From: Acidobacteriota bacterium
GTDB taxonomy: Bacteria; Acidobacteriota; Terriglobia; Acidiferrales; UBA7541
Direction: 5' to 3'
Length of the DNA: 64,000 nucleotides
NCBI GenBank assembly: GCA_003223215.1
Contig: QHYH01000129.1
Location: 29,394-93,393 of the forward strand
The position numbers were made by a program, and so were the translations under genes. The stretch's first letter is position 1; each line of letters begins with the position of its first letter. Positions 54,866 to 63,967 of this stretch are shown here, piece after piece. The notes beneath the pieces are model-generated. The model ran no database searches. It worked only from the letters and a program-made list of their open reading frames with translations, and had not been told where the DNA came from.

Positions 54866-57298
54866 ATGCTAGGCTATCGTCTCGGTCTCATCCATCGCAT
54901 GGCTTGCGTGAATCATTCTTGGAGGCGGGTTGCGATCCGTCGTTTCCTTCGCTTGACGGCACTCCTCGGCACGGCTTCGCCTCTTTGTCCTCTCCTCGCC
55001 ACGGCGCAGCAGATTCATCCGCCGCCCGGCAAGGGCCAAGTCGCCGAACTCGAAGCCAAAGCGCAGACGACGAAAGGAGACCTAACCACGGCCGACGGCG
55101 ATGTGGAGATTCGCTACGCGGACACGCGGCTGCGCGCCGACCACGTCGAATACAACGACAGGACGAACGAAGCCGTGGCCACCGGCCACGTGCGCCTGGA
55201 CTACCACGGCGAGTATCTCGAAGCCACCGAAGCGCACTATAACGTCAGCACCGGGCACGGCCTATTTCAGAACGTTTCCGGCACGTTCAAAATCGAACGC
55301 CAGCCGAACGAACAGGTGCTTCTCACCGACAATCCTTTGTATTTCCAGGCGCGCCGGGTGGAACGTTTTGCCGGCGATTTGTATTTCGTTCAAGGCGCCT
55401 GGATCACCATCTGCGACCCGCAACACCCGAAGTGGCAGTTCTTCGCCCCCGAAGCGCGCATTCGCCTCGACAAGACCGTCGCGCTGGTTAACGCCAACTT
55501 CCGTTTATTCCGCGTCCCGCTGGTTTGGCTTCCTTACGCTACGGCGCCCGCGGGAAGCAAAATCCGGCAATCCGGCTTGCTCATTCCGGAGGTCGGCCAG
55601 AGCTCCCGCAAGGGCTTCATCTTCGGTGACGCCTTTTATCTCGCGCCGCTTGCCTGGCTGGATACGACCTTCGGCGCGCAATACATGAGCCGCCGCGGCG
55701 TGCTCGAACGCGGCAACTTTCGCGCCAGGCCCTTCGAGAATACCTCGGTCGAATACACGTACTTCGGGGTCGACGACCGCGGGCTATTGACTGACGGCAC
55801 GCGCTCCCCGCAGGGCGGACAGCAGCAACGCCTGGAGATCCAATCTTTGCTGCCGCACGGATGGCGCTTTGTGACCGATTACAACCACCTGTCGTCACTC
55901 ACCTTCCGTCTTGCCTTTGCCGACACTTTCGGCGACGCCATCAACGCGGAGGTTCAGAGCGCCTTGTTCCTGACGAATAATTTCCGCGGGTTCAGCCTCA
56001 ATCTCGCCGGAATCAACGACAAAAGCTTTCTCACGCTTCCCGTGGAGGCTACACCGGCAACCACTGTCACGCTGCGCAATCTGCCTCAGGCGCGTTTCGG
56101 TTCGGTTGAACAAGCTCCCTGGCATAAAATTCCCCTCTACTTCTCCCTCGACAGTTTCGTCGGGGCCGTGCATCGCGCGGATTCCGTCCCGCCAACTCCC
56201 TCATACACGCCCATTGACACCCCCTTGAGCGTCCCGCGCGAGGAGTTCGCCCCTCGGGTCACCCTCCCGGTGCATTTCGGTCCGTGGTTCGGCGCAACCG
56301 CTTCCGCGGCCTTTCGCGCCACGCGCTACGGCGATTCGCTCAATGCCGCCGGGGTCGTGAGCGGCACAGCTATCGTCCGCAATACCGGCGAATTCGCTGT
56401 CGAGCTGCGTCCTCCGTCGTTTGAGCGTTTCTTCGGTACCAAGAAAAACAAACTTCAGCGAAGGTACAAACACTCGATCGAGCCGGCCATCACCTACCGC
56501 TATGTCACCGGTGTAAACAACTTCGCCGACTTCATTCGCTTCGACAGCGATGCCACGCTCACCGACACGAGCGAAGTCGAATACGGTTTCACCCAGCGCC
56601 TTTACCGGAAAGACGGCGGTGATCAGCCGCAGGAACTGATTTCCTGGCGCATCGCACAAAAGCATTACTTCGATCCCACGTTTGGCGGGGCCATGGTCAA
56701 CGGTCAGCGCAACGTTTTCCAAGCGCTCGATTCCATCTCGCCCTTTGCCTTTGCTTTTGGCCCGAGGAACTGGTCTCCCATCATCAGCGATTTCAAACTC
56801 ACTCCGGGCGGTCCTTATGACCTCGAGCAAATCCTTCAGTACGATCCCGAGATTCAGCGGCTGGCCACCATCGGGACGCTGGTCAAAGCGAAGCCTTACC
56901 GCGAATTTTTTGCGACCATCGCCTACTTCCGTCTGAATGAGAATCCCTCGCCCGGCGATATTGCCTCTCTGCCGCCTCCGCAGGTTTGCGTCCCAGCGAA
57001 CGAACCATGCCCTTTCCAGCAGCCGCTGTCGAATCAGATTCGCGCGCTGGTCGGCTATGGGAGCGAAAACCGCAAGGGGTTCAATTTTACCGGCGGCGTC
57101 GGGTACGATTTCACCAAGCAGACCTTGCAAAACCAGATCGTCCAGGCCAGTTATAACGGAAGTTGCTGCGGCCTCGCGCTCGAGTACCGCCGGCTGAACC
57201 TCAGCACCGTGCGCACGGAAAACCAGTTTCGTGTGGCCTTCATCCTGGCCAACATCGGGACCTTCGGAAATCTGCGGCACCGGGACAAAATTTTTTAG
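54866..57298 (+). CDS. lptD: LPS-assembly protein LptD
   Basis: 810 residues from ATG 54866 (54899 also possible; no strong Shine-Dalgarno). Signal peptide to about 48 (ATAQQ), then an OstA beta-jellyroll about 60-160 (GDVEIRYADTRLRADHVEYN) and the LptD beta barrel after about 230. Cys183 in TICDPQHPKW and the pair Cys767-Cys768 near the C-terminus correspond to the LptD disulfide pattern. LptD with LptE inserts LPS in the outer membrane, so this organism is diderm. The final strand ends RDKIF. No LptE nearby. Confidence 0.9.
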   Translation: MLGYRLGLIHRMACVNHSWRRVAIRRFLRLTALLGTASPLCPLLATAQQIHPPPGKGQVAELEAKAQTTKGDLTTADGDVEIRYADTRLRADHVEYNDRTNEAVATGHVRLDYHGEYLEATEAHYNVSTGHGLFQNVSGTFKIERQPNEQVLLTDNPLYFQARRVERFAGDLYFVQGAWITICDPQHPKWQFFAPEARIRLDKTVALVNANFRLFRVPLVWLPYATAPAGSKIRQSGLLIPEVGQSSRKGFIFGDAFYLAPLAWLDTTFGAQYMSRRGVLERGNFRARPFENTSVEYTYFGVDDRGLLTDGTRSPQGGQQQRLEIQSLLPHGWRFVTDYNHLSSLTFRLAFADTFGDAINAEVQSALFLTNNFRGFSLNLAGINDKSFLTLPVEATPATTVTLRNLPQARFGSVEQAPWHKIPLYFSLDSFVGAVHRADSVPPTPSYTPIDTPLSVPREEFAPRVTLPVHFGPWFGATASAAFRATRYGDSLNAAGVVSGTAIVRNTGEFAVELRPPSFERFFGTKKNKLQRRYKHSIEPAITYRYVTGVNNFADFIRFDSDATLTDTSEVEYGFTQRLYRKDGGDQPQELISWRIAQKHYFDPTFGGAMVNGQRNVFQALDSISPFAFAFGPRNWSPIISDFKLTPGGPYDLEQILQYDPEIQRLATIGTLVKAKPYREFFATIAYFRLNENPSPGDIASLPPPQVCVPANEPCPFQQPLSNQIRALVGYGSENRKGFNFTGGVGYDFTKQTLQNQIVQASYNGSCCGLALEYRRLNLSTVRTENQFRVAFILANIGTFGNLRHRDKIF

Positions 57299-57366
57299 CC
57301 GCCAGTTCCCGCACCCGTTGCCGGCGGCCGAAGCTCATTCGTGAAATGTGATGTAATGTGTCGCAC

Positions 57367-58785
57367 ATGACTGATAGCGACCTCGCCTTCGCCTCCATCG
57401 AGCAAATCGGAAGACTTTTCCGCAAGCGCAAGCTTTCGCCGGTCGAGCTCACCCGGTTCATGCTCGCGCGCATCGAGCAACTCAATGCGAAGCTCAACGC
57501 CTACCTCACGGTCACTGCCGAACTCGCCCTCGCGCAAGCCAAAAAAGCGGAAGCCGAGCTTTTCGCTCCCCGCGGCGGCAAAAGCCGCCGCGACCGCGGG
57601 CCGCTTCACGGCATTCCCATTTCGCTGAAGGACAACATTTACACAAAGGATGTTCGCACTACGGCAGGCTCGAAGATCCTCAAGGACTTCGTTCCCGAGC
57701 ACGACGCCACCGTTGTCGCCGAGCTCAAAGAGGCCGGCGCTGTTGTTCTCGGCAAAACCAACTTGCACGAGTTTGCCTACGGCGTCACCACCAACAACCC
57801 GCACTTTGGCCCCGCGCGCAATCCCTGGGATCTTTCCCGTATTCCGGGAGGCTCGAGCGGAGGTTCCGCGGCTGCCGTTGCAGCCGGGCTGTGCTACGGC
57901 AGCATTGGCACGGATACGGGCGGATCGATCCGCATTCCCGCGGCGCTTTGCGGCATCGTCGGACTAAAACCGACGTTTGGCCGCGTGTCGGTCACTCGCG
58001 TCGTTCCCCTTTCGCCCCGGCTCGATTGCGTTGGCCCCTTGGCGCGTTCCTCGGGTGATGCTGCCGCTTTGCTCGATGCGATTTTCGTGCGGCGGAAAAA
58101 AGAGCTCCCTTTGCGGAGGGCGACCAAATCTTCCTCCCGCCAAGGATTTCGTCTTGGTCTACCGAAGACGTTTTTTCCTGAGGTGCTTTCCCCGGATGTC
58201 TCGAGCGCGTTCGAGGAAGGGGTCCGAGTCCTCCGAAAGCAAGGAGCGGCTCTCGAACCTATATCCATCCCTCTCGTGGAGGAAACCGAGGATGCGGGAA
58301 ACCAAATCGCCTGGGCCGAAGCCACGCATTGCCACGAGCAGGCTGGATGGTATCCCGCGCGCGCTAAAGACTACGGAGAAGACGTCCTGACGCGCCTCGA
58401 TATGGGCGCAAAGGTTCCGGCGACCACCTATCTAAAAGCCATGCAATTGCGGGATTCTTTTATCGAACACTTCCATGCGACCATGGCTCGGGCGAAATTG
58501 GATGCGCTCGTGGTTCCAACGACGCCTGTTCCCGCGCCGAAAATCGCTGAAGAAACCACCGCGGTCTGTGGCACGAATCATCCAACACGCGCCTTACTCC
58601 TGCGCAACAACCGCCCTGCGAATCTCGGTGGGCTTCCTGCGATTTCCGTGCCGTGCGGCAGAACGACCGAAGGCCTGCCCGTGGGTTTGCAACTCATCGG
58701 CGCCGTCATGGATGAAGCTCTGCTTCTCCAGATCGCCCAGGCGTTTGAGTTGGCGCGCCCGCTTCTTCACCCACCCCTCGCCTAA
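57367..58785 (+). CDS. Amidase, GatA-like
   Basis: 472 residues. Amidase-signature triad with GatA spacing: Lys88 (ISLKDN), cis-Ser163 (PGGSSGGS) and Ser187 (GTDTGGSIR). GatA makes Gln-tRNA(Gln) from Glu-tRNA(Gln) with GatB and GatC, which are not in this window, so a stand-alone amidase is also possible. N-terminus IEQIGRLFRKRKLSPVELTRFML is GatA-like. ATG at 57367 is the first good start; GTG at 57358 is alternative. It begins 68 bases after lptD. Confidence 0.85.
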   Translation: MTDSDLAFASIEQIGRLFRKRKLSPVELTRFMLARIEQLNAKLNAYLTVTAELALAQAKKAEAELFAPRGGKSRRDRGPLHGIPISLKDNIYTKDVRTTAGSKILKDFVPEHDATVVAELKEAGAVVLGKTNLHEFAYGVTTNNPHFGPARNPWDLSRIPGGSSGGSAAAVAAGLCYGSIGTDTGGSIRIPAALCGIVGLKPTFGRVSVTRVVPLSPRLDCVGPLARSSGDAAALLDAIFVRRKKELPLRRATKSSSRQGFRLGLPKTFFPEVLSPDVSSAFEEGVRVLRKQGAALEPISIPLVEETEDAGNQIAWAEATHCHEQAGWYPARAKDYGEDVLTRLDMGAKVPATTYLKAMQLRDSFIEHFHATMARAKLDALVVPTTPVPAPKIAEETTAVCGTNHPTRALLLRNNRPANLGGLPAISVPCGRTTEGLPVGLQLIGAVMDEALLLQIAQAFELARPLLHPPLA

Positions 58786-58792
58786 CCGGAAC

Positions 58793-58865
58793 GGCCTCTC
58801 CGAATGGAACCCCGGAGAGGCCGCGCCGAGATAAATCGAGCTTGCCTGCTTGAGCGGGCAAGCTC
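58793..58865. terminator. Two strong inverted repeats between convergent genes, bidirectional terminator
   Basis: First hairpin GGCCTCTCCG (58793-58802) with CGGAGAGGCC (58813-58822), ten perfect pairs. Second hairpin GAGCTTGCC (58838-58846) with GGCAAGCTC (58857-58865). They lie between the GatA-like gene and the lipoprotein gene. T-runs are weak, so the function as a terminator is likely but not proven. Confidence 0.55.
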
Positions 58866-58900
58866 AACGTAGAGACGGACTGCGCTACAAGGAGCTGCCG

Positions 58901-59512
58901 TTAGCCTTTCGCCGGAACGGTGACGGGCTTCGACAACTTGAAGGTTAGCTGCGAATTGACCGCGAGCTTGGAGTTGTCAATCTTCTGGTTGGCCTTCTCC
59001 TTGCTTTTGGCGGAGGCCGTCTTGATTTTGTCGGACGGACGAAGCGAGTTGGTCTCCAGGTCGTAGGATTTTCCATGGATGACCACCGAAGCGAGCGCAA
59101 CCTTCAACTCATGCTTCTTTGCGGTTACGACCTTGCCGGTGATGTGCGCGCCCTTGGGGAGCACGGTCTTCCCGTCGATCTTGACCGGCGAAGAGAGGCT
59201 GGCGACAAAAGTATCACCCTTGTGATTCTTGTCGCCCTCGAGCGTCTGGTCCACGATCGCGGTGATGGGCGTGCCCTTCGGCACGGTGATCACGCGTCCA
59301 CTCGGCTGCGTAGCTTTAGCGGAGACGGGCACGACCTTGGGCCCCTCGGCTTTAGGCTTGGGGGCAGGCGCGGCCGCCCTCTTGACGTGCGTGGCCCTCG
59401 GGGGCTGGTCCGTGGCCGTCGTTTCCGGGTGACTGGAACAGCCCGCCAGGCCGACCAGACCCGCGGCTAGGAAAGCAAGCAGAAGCTTGCGAGAGACCTG
59501 AGATTGGAACAT
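58901..59512 (-). CDS. Lipoprotein of unknown function
   Basis: 203 residues. Signal peptide with lipobox LAGC (VGLAGCSS, Cys25), a Pro/Lys-rich linker (APAPKPKAEGP) to about 70 and a beta-rich domain: VITVPKGTPITAIVDQTLEGDKN, VLPKGAHITGKV and LTFKLSKPVTV. Such segments occur in DUF-type envelope proteins. GGAGGTGTAAAA before ATG 59512 supports this start. Role unknown. It faces away from the 23S region. Confidence 0.72.
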   Translation of the reverse strand: MFQSQVSRKLLLAFLAAGLVGLAGCSSHPETTATDQPPRATHVKRAAAPAPKPKAEGPKVVPVSAKATQPSGRVITVPKGTPITAIVDQTLEGDKNHKGDTFVASLSSPVKIDGKTVLPKGAHITGKVVTAKKHELKVALASVVIHGKSYDLETNSLRPSDKIKTASAKSKEKANQKIDNSKLAVNSQLTFKLSKPVTVPAKG

Positions 59513-59870
59513 TTTTACACCTCCTCCAAAATAGCCCAATGGACGCGGAGGTGGCCGGGTAGACCCCTTCGCCGGATCAGACTACGAAAGCAGTATTCGA
59601 AATGGTGGTATCCCTTGAGCTTGAAGGAATTGTACTAAATCGGGGAAACGAATTCGCGCCTATCCGGAGCGCGTGTCGTGCGAGGCACCGGGCCGTTCGG
59701 TCAGGGGAAGAAAATGACCCACAGAACAGCAGCGTTGCGGACGGTCATCTCGCGAGCAGCTATTGGATGGGGAGGGGTCGGGAGCGAGGTTTTTGCTCTC
59801 GCGAGAGCGCGCTAAAATCGACTATCCACAGGGCTGAGGAAAAAGGAGCCCAAATAATTGTTTTGAGGGC
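59513..59870. other. Intergenic region upstream of the RNA genes
   Basis: About 360 bases with no gene or tRNA. GGCACCGGGCC near 59685 and a GCTCTCGCGAGAGC palindrome near 59795-59808 are the only structures noticed. No part of 16S rRNA is present. Confidence 0.5.
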
Positions 59871-59898
59871 TTGACGAACCAAGAAAAGCTGATATGAT
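59871..59898 (+). promoter_or_regulatory. Sigma70-type promoter upstream of the structured RNA and 23S
   Basis: TTGACG (59871-59876) and TATGAT (59893-59898) with a 16-base spacer; the extended context reads TGATATGAT. Transcription would begin near 59905. It is the best promoter in the 1.2 kb before 23S rRNA. Confidence 0.65.
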
Positions 59899-59904
59899 TG
59901 CGGA

Positions 59905-60114
59905 TGGTCTGGGGGCTGCAGAACGCCGCGGACCGCTCAGGGGCATCACAGTCGGATCGCACGAAATCTTCCAGCCCGAGAAAAAGCGAAGGCGAGAAGT
60001 AGATCCTAGAGTGGGGTTCTTTACGAGTACAGGGTAGAAAGAAGTCGAGCAACGCGTGGAACCACTCCGGCATGGGTGGTTGCGCCCGGCGCTCGACGCC
60101 GGGTTTTCTATTTT
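59905..60114 (+). ncRNA. Candidate structured small RNA of unknown family
   Basis: About 205 nt lie between a promoter and a perfect terminator and have no open frame of note. Several short helices form: GGATC (about 59954) with GATCC (about 60002), TTCTTT (60017-60022) with AAAGAA (60038-60043), and AACCAC (60060-60065) with GTGGTT (60076-60081), then the terminator stem. Length suits 6S-type or other small regulators, but I see no 6S, SRP, RNase P or tmRNA signature. It could instead be a leader of the 23S transcript. Confidence 0.45.
60085..60114 (+). terminator. Rho-independent terminator
   Basis: CCCGGCG (60085-60091), loop CTCGA, CGCCGGG (60097-60103), then TTTTCTATTTT. Seven GC-rich perfect pairs and a T-rich tail; the strongest terminator in the window. 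It ends any RNA begun at 59905 unless antitermination acts. Confidence 0.8.
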
Positions 60115-60318
60115 GCGGTAGTGACTAGTGGCGGTGGCGAGTGGGAAGAAGTTCCGCAAGGGATTTCCGAAGCGAGTCGCAGAGCAACTAAGACACGAAG
60201 CAAAATCCCAGAAGAAACTGGGGCAGAGCTGGAAGGCAAGTTCGTCAGGAACGAACTGGTAAGTCCCTCTAGACAGGTCCTGAGGCATTCAGGGCATTCC
60301 GATCGACTCGGAAAAAAG

Positions 60319-60331
60319 GTTCTTTGACAAC
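60319..60331 (+). promoter_or_regulatory. boxA-like antitermination element before 23S rRNA
   Basis: GTTCTTTGACAAC closely follows the rRNA boxA pattern (TGTTCTTTGAAAA in firmicutes, TGCTCTTTAACA in E. coli). It lies about 410 bases before the 23S 5' end. No second clear promoter was found between the terminator at 60114 and this element. The remaining leader to 60741 has a GCTGCTCCGCAAGGAGCGGC-type hairpin near 60570-60590 and no tRNA. Confidence 0.45.
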
Positions 60332-61844
60332 AGAAAGGCTGGCAAGCCTGCGCCGATAACCTCGAGCGGATTACGGTCCGCGCGAGGGAATGAAGGCGTG
60401 GGTTTATTACAAGTTTGCTCGAGATTGAGCATAACTGTGGAACAAGGCGGCTTATTCAAGTCCGTGACCGGCGACTGGTGATCGGTGACTCGTGAAGAGA
60501 AACCGGAAGCAAGTTGTCGTCACGGTTCTCCGAGGACGGTAGAGTCGAAAGCCTCGAGTCGGCTTCCTAGCTGCTCCGCAAGGAGCGGCTCCGACAACCC
60601 CGCGAGCCCATGCCCGGGCGAGCGGAGGGCCGATGCGAGGAAGTAGGGAGCTGCAGGAATCGGAACGTCAGGGCTTGTTTTGGAGACCGGTCGGAAGTCC
60701 GGGCACTCTCAAAGCAGCAAGACGGATTGAGTAAGTTTTATGATTAAGCTACTAAGGGCGTACGGTGGATGCCTTGGCGCCAGAAGGCGACGAAGGACGT
60801 GGCAAGCTGCGATAAGCCCCGGGGAGCCGCAAGCAGGCTTTGATCCGAGGATGTCCGAATGGGGAAACCCGGCGGGATGAACTCCCGTTACAGCCCGCTG
60901 AATCCATAGGCGGGTATGAGCCAACCCAGGGAAGTGAACCATCTCAGTACCTGGAGGAAAATAAATCAAAGAGATTCCGAAAGTAGCGGCGAGCGAAATC
61001 GGAACAGCCCAAACCCAATTGTTTACAATTGGGGGTTGTAGGACCGCGTGAGTAGAGTTACCAATTCGACGGCTAGGTGAACCCGCTGGAAAGCGGGGCC
61101 ATAGAATGTGAGAGCCATGTAACCGAAAGCTGATCGGACTCGAAGCGGACTCCTGAGTACCACCGGACACGTGTAATCCGGTGGGAAGCTGGGGAGACCA
61201 CTCTCCAAGGCTAAATACTCTCTGGCGACCGATAGTGAACCAGTACCGTGAGGGAAAGGCGAAAAGCACCCCTGCGAGGGGAGTGAAATAGAACCTGAAA
61301 CCGTATGCTTACAAGCAGTCGGAGGGCCATGTGCGGGCTTCGGTCCGTACCAGCCTGACGGCGTGCCTCTTGCTTAATGAGCCGGCTAGTTATTCTTACG
61401 TGCAAGGTTAAGCGCAAGCGAGCCGTAGCGAAAGCGAGTCCGAATAGGGCGACAAGTACGTAGGAATAGACGCGAAGCGGGATGATCTACCCTTGGCCAG
61501 GTTGAAGGCCGCTTAACCGCGGCTGGAGGACCGAACCGGTGTGAGTTGAAAATCGCTCGGATGAGCTGAGGGTAGGGGTGAAAGGCTAATCAAATTCCGT
61601 GATAGCTCGTTCTCCCCGAAATGTCTTTAGGGACAGCCTTGTGCGAATTGCCACGGTGGTAGAGCACTGAATGGACTAGGGACCAACTCAGGTTACCGAA
61701 TCCAATCAAACTACGAATGCCGTGGACAACTGCACGGGAGTGAGACTACGAGGGATAAGCTTCGTGGTCAAAAGGGAAACAGCCCAGATCGCCAGCTAAG
61801 GTCCCTAACTGTGTGCTAAGTGGGAAAGGAAGTGTATTCGCTCG

Positions 61845-61880
<36 letters not shown>

Positions 61881-62682
61881 TAAAGAAAGCGTAACAGCTC
61901 ACTGGTCAAGCGGATATGCACCAACAATCCAACGGGGCTCAAGCACACGACCGAAGCTGCGAAATGACATTTCTTCGGAAATGTCTTTGGTAGGGGAGCA
62001 TTGTGTGTGGTCTTAAGGCAGACCGAGAGGACTGCTGAACTCCACACAAGAGACCCTGCCGGCATAAGTAGCGATAAACACGATGAGAACTCGTGTCGCC
62101 GAAAGTCTAAGGTTTCCTGAGGAAGGTTAATCCGCTCAGGGTTAGGCGGGTCCTAAGGTGAGGCCGAAAGGCGTAGCTGATGGACAACAGGTCAACATTC
62201 CTGTCCCGCCTGGCGACGTTAACACGATGGGGTGACGCAGAAGGATAGGAGATCCACCCGATGGACGTGGTGGTTGGCGAGTGTAAGCCGGATCCCGGAG
62301 GAAAATCCCCGGGGTCATTCAACGGTGAGACTCGACACGTGGCCGTATGGCCAGGAAGTCTCTGATTCCACGCTGCCGGGAAAAACCTCTAAGGAGTCCG
62401 CCAGGCGCCCGTACCACAAACCGACACAGGTAGACAAGGTGAATATCCACAGGCGCTCGAGAGAACGCTCGCTCAGGAACTAGGCACATTAGCCCCGTAA
62501 CTTCGGGAGAAGGGGCACCGCACTAGGGTTTATAGCCCGAAGCGGTCGCAGTGAAATGCGCTCTGCAACTGTTTAACAAAAACACAGCTCTCTGCAAAGT
62601 CGAATACGACGTATAGGGGGTGACACCTGCCCGGTGCCGGAAGGTTAAAGCAAGGGCTCAGCCGCAAGGCGAAGGCCTGAAC

Positions 62683-62727
<45 letters not shown>

Positions 62728-63362
62728 TAACGATCGCGCAGCCTTAGTAAAACTGAACCATATGCGGGAAACTCCTCGCACAGCAGTCCGGTACTCGTCG
62801 CGGTCACACGCGGCAGTCAAAATCCGGCTGACATGGGGACAATCCGCAGGGAAGACTCCAGGAGAAGAAAATGGAGAACCCTCAGAGACTTGACGTTCAG
62901 TCGCATCCTGAGAAGCTACAGGCTCAATGGGTAGTGGGGTTTGTTGATGGCGAAGGTTGTTTTTATGTCGGCATCAACCCACATCCAGAAATACCTTGCC
63001 AATACCAAGTGCTCCCCGAATTCACGGTCGTTCAGCACCGACGTGATGTTCAACTGCTTCACGCGCTGAAGAAATTCTTCGGTTGCGGTGTAGTGAGACA
63101 AAATCACGGAGATCGCATGGCCTATCGTGTCCGGGGGCTGAATCACCTCAACGAAAGGATTGTTCCTTTCTTCGAAAAGCATACCCTGAAATCGAAGAAG
63201 AGGGTCGACTTCGCGAGGTTCCGAAAGATTCTGCACCTGATAAATCAGGGAAAACACTTGAAAGCGGAAGGCATTGAAGAAATACGGGCCATAGCTTCAG
63301 TTATGAACACAGGCAGCGAAAGGGAAAGTCCGGCTTCTCTGGAAACAGAGTAGGGGAAACCG
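62728..63362 (+). other. Group I intron in 23S rRNA at the position of E. coli 1931
   Basis: 635 nt inserted between exon CTAAGGT (ends 62727) and exon AGCGAAATT (begins 63363), the U1931/A1932 boundary. GCCTTAG at 62741-62747 pairs with CTAAGGT including a terminal U-G wobble at the splice site, forming P1; the intron ends in G. Core: P has TGCGG (62763-62767) and Q CCGCA (62844-62848) for P4; R is CTCAGAGACTTGACG at 62881-62895 and S has AAGTC (63326-63330) for P7. A LAGLIDADG gene fills the part between R and S. Confidence 0.88.
62871..63353 (+). CDS. LAGLIDADG homing endonuclease inside the 23S group I intron
   Basis: 160 residues with a single LAGLIDADG motif at about 22-32 (VVGFVDGEGCF), so it acts as a homodimer, like I-CreI. 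AGGAG six bases before ATG 62871 is a good ribosome-binding site. The coding region starts 10 bases before the R segment of the intron core and runs past S to TAG near the intron end, so translation and folding use the same bases. It would cut intronless 23S genes at the insertion site and drive intron homing. No break or frameshift seen. Confidence 0.9.
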   Translation: MENPQRLDVQSHPEKLQAQWVVGFVDGEGCFYVGINPHPEIPCQYQVLPEFTVVQHRRDVQLLHALKKFFGCGVVRQNHGDRMAYRVRGLNHLNERIVPFFEKHTLKSKKRVDFARFRKILHLINQGKHLKAEGIEEIRAIASVMNTGSERESPASLETE

Positions 63363-63406
<44 letters not shown>

Positions 63407-63473
63407 GAATGATAGAGCGACTGTCTTGGCGAACGGCTCGGCGAATTTGTGGTTCCGGTGAAGACGCCGGATG

Positions 63474-63510
<37 letters not shown>

Positions 63511-63666
63511 GCACTCTGGTCATGAGTAACGGAATAGTCTGCGTAGCATAGGCAGGAGCCTGTGAACCTCTGGTCTCGGCTGGAGGGGAGGCAACAGTGA
63601 AATACTGCCCTGATTGTTCTGTCGCTCTAACCTACCGCCCGTAACGGGCGGGGAGACACGGCCAGA

Positions 63667-63699
<33 letters not shown>

Positions 63700-63837
63700 C
63701 GGTAACGGAGGCGCCCAAAGATCGGCTCAGGCGGATTGGAAACCCGCTGTGGAGTGCAAGAGCAGAAGCCGGTTTGACTGTGAGACTTACAAGTCGAGCA
63801 GGGACGAAAGTCGGGTCTAGTGATCCGGTGGTCCCGC

Positions 63838-63892
<55 letters not shown>

Positions 63893-63918
63893 TAAGCCAA
63901 GAGTTCACATCGACGCTT

Positions 63919-63960
<42 letters not shown>

Positions 63961-63967
63961 TAGAAGG

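Noticed and set aside
59905..60114. Named RNA identities (6S, SRP RNA, RNase P, tmRNA)
   Set aside because: Length fits 6S only. None of the conserved motifs of the others was seen, and the fold has several short helices, not one long one, so no name is given.
59513..60741. 16S rRNA or tRNA-Ile/Ala ahead of 23S
   Set aside because: No 16S landmarks or tRNA cloverleaf could be read anywhere in this stretch.
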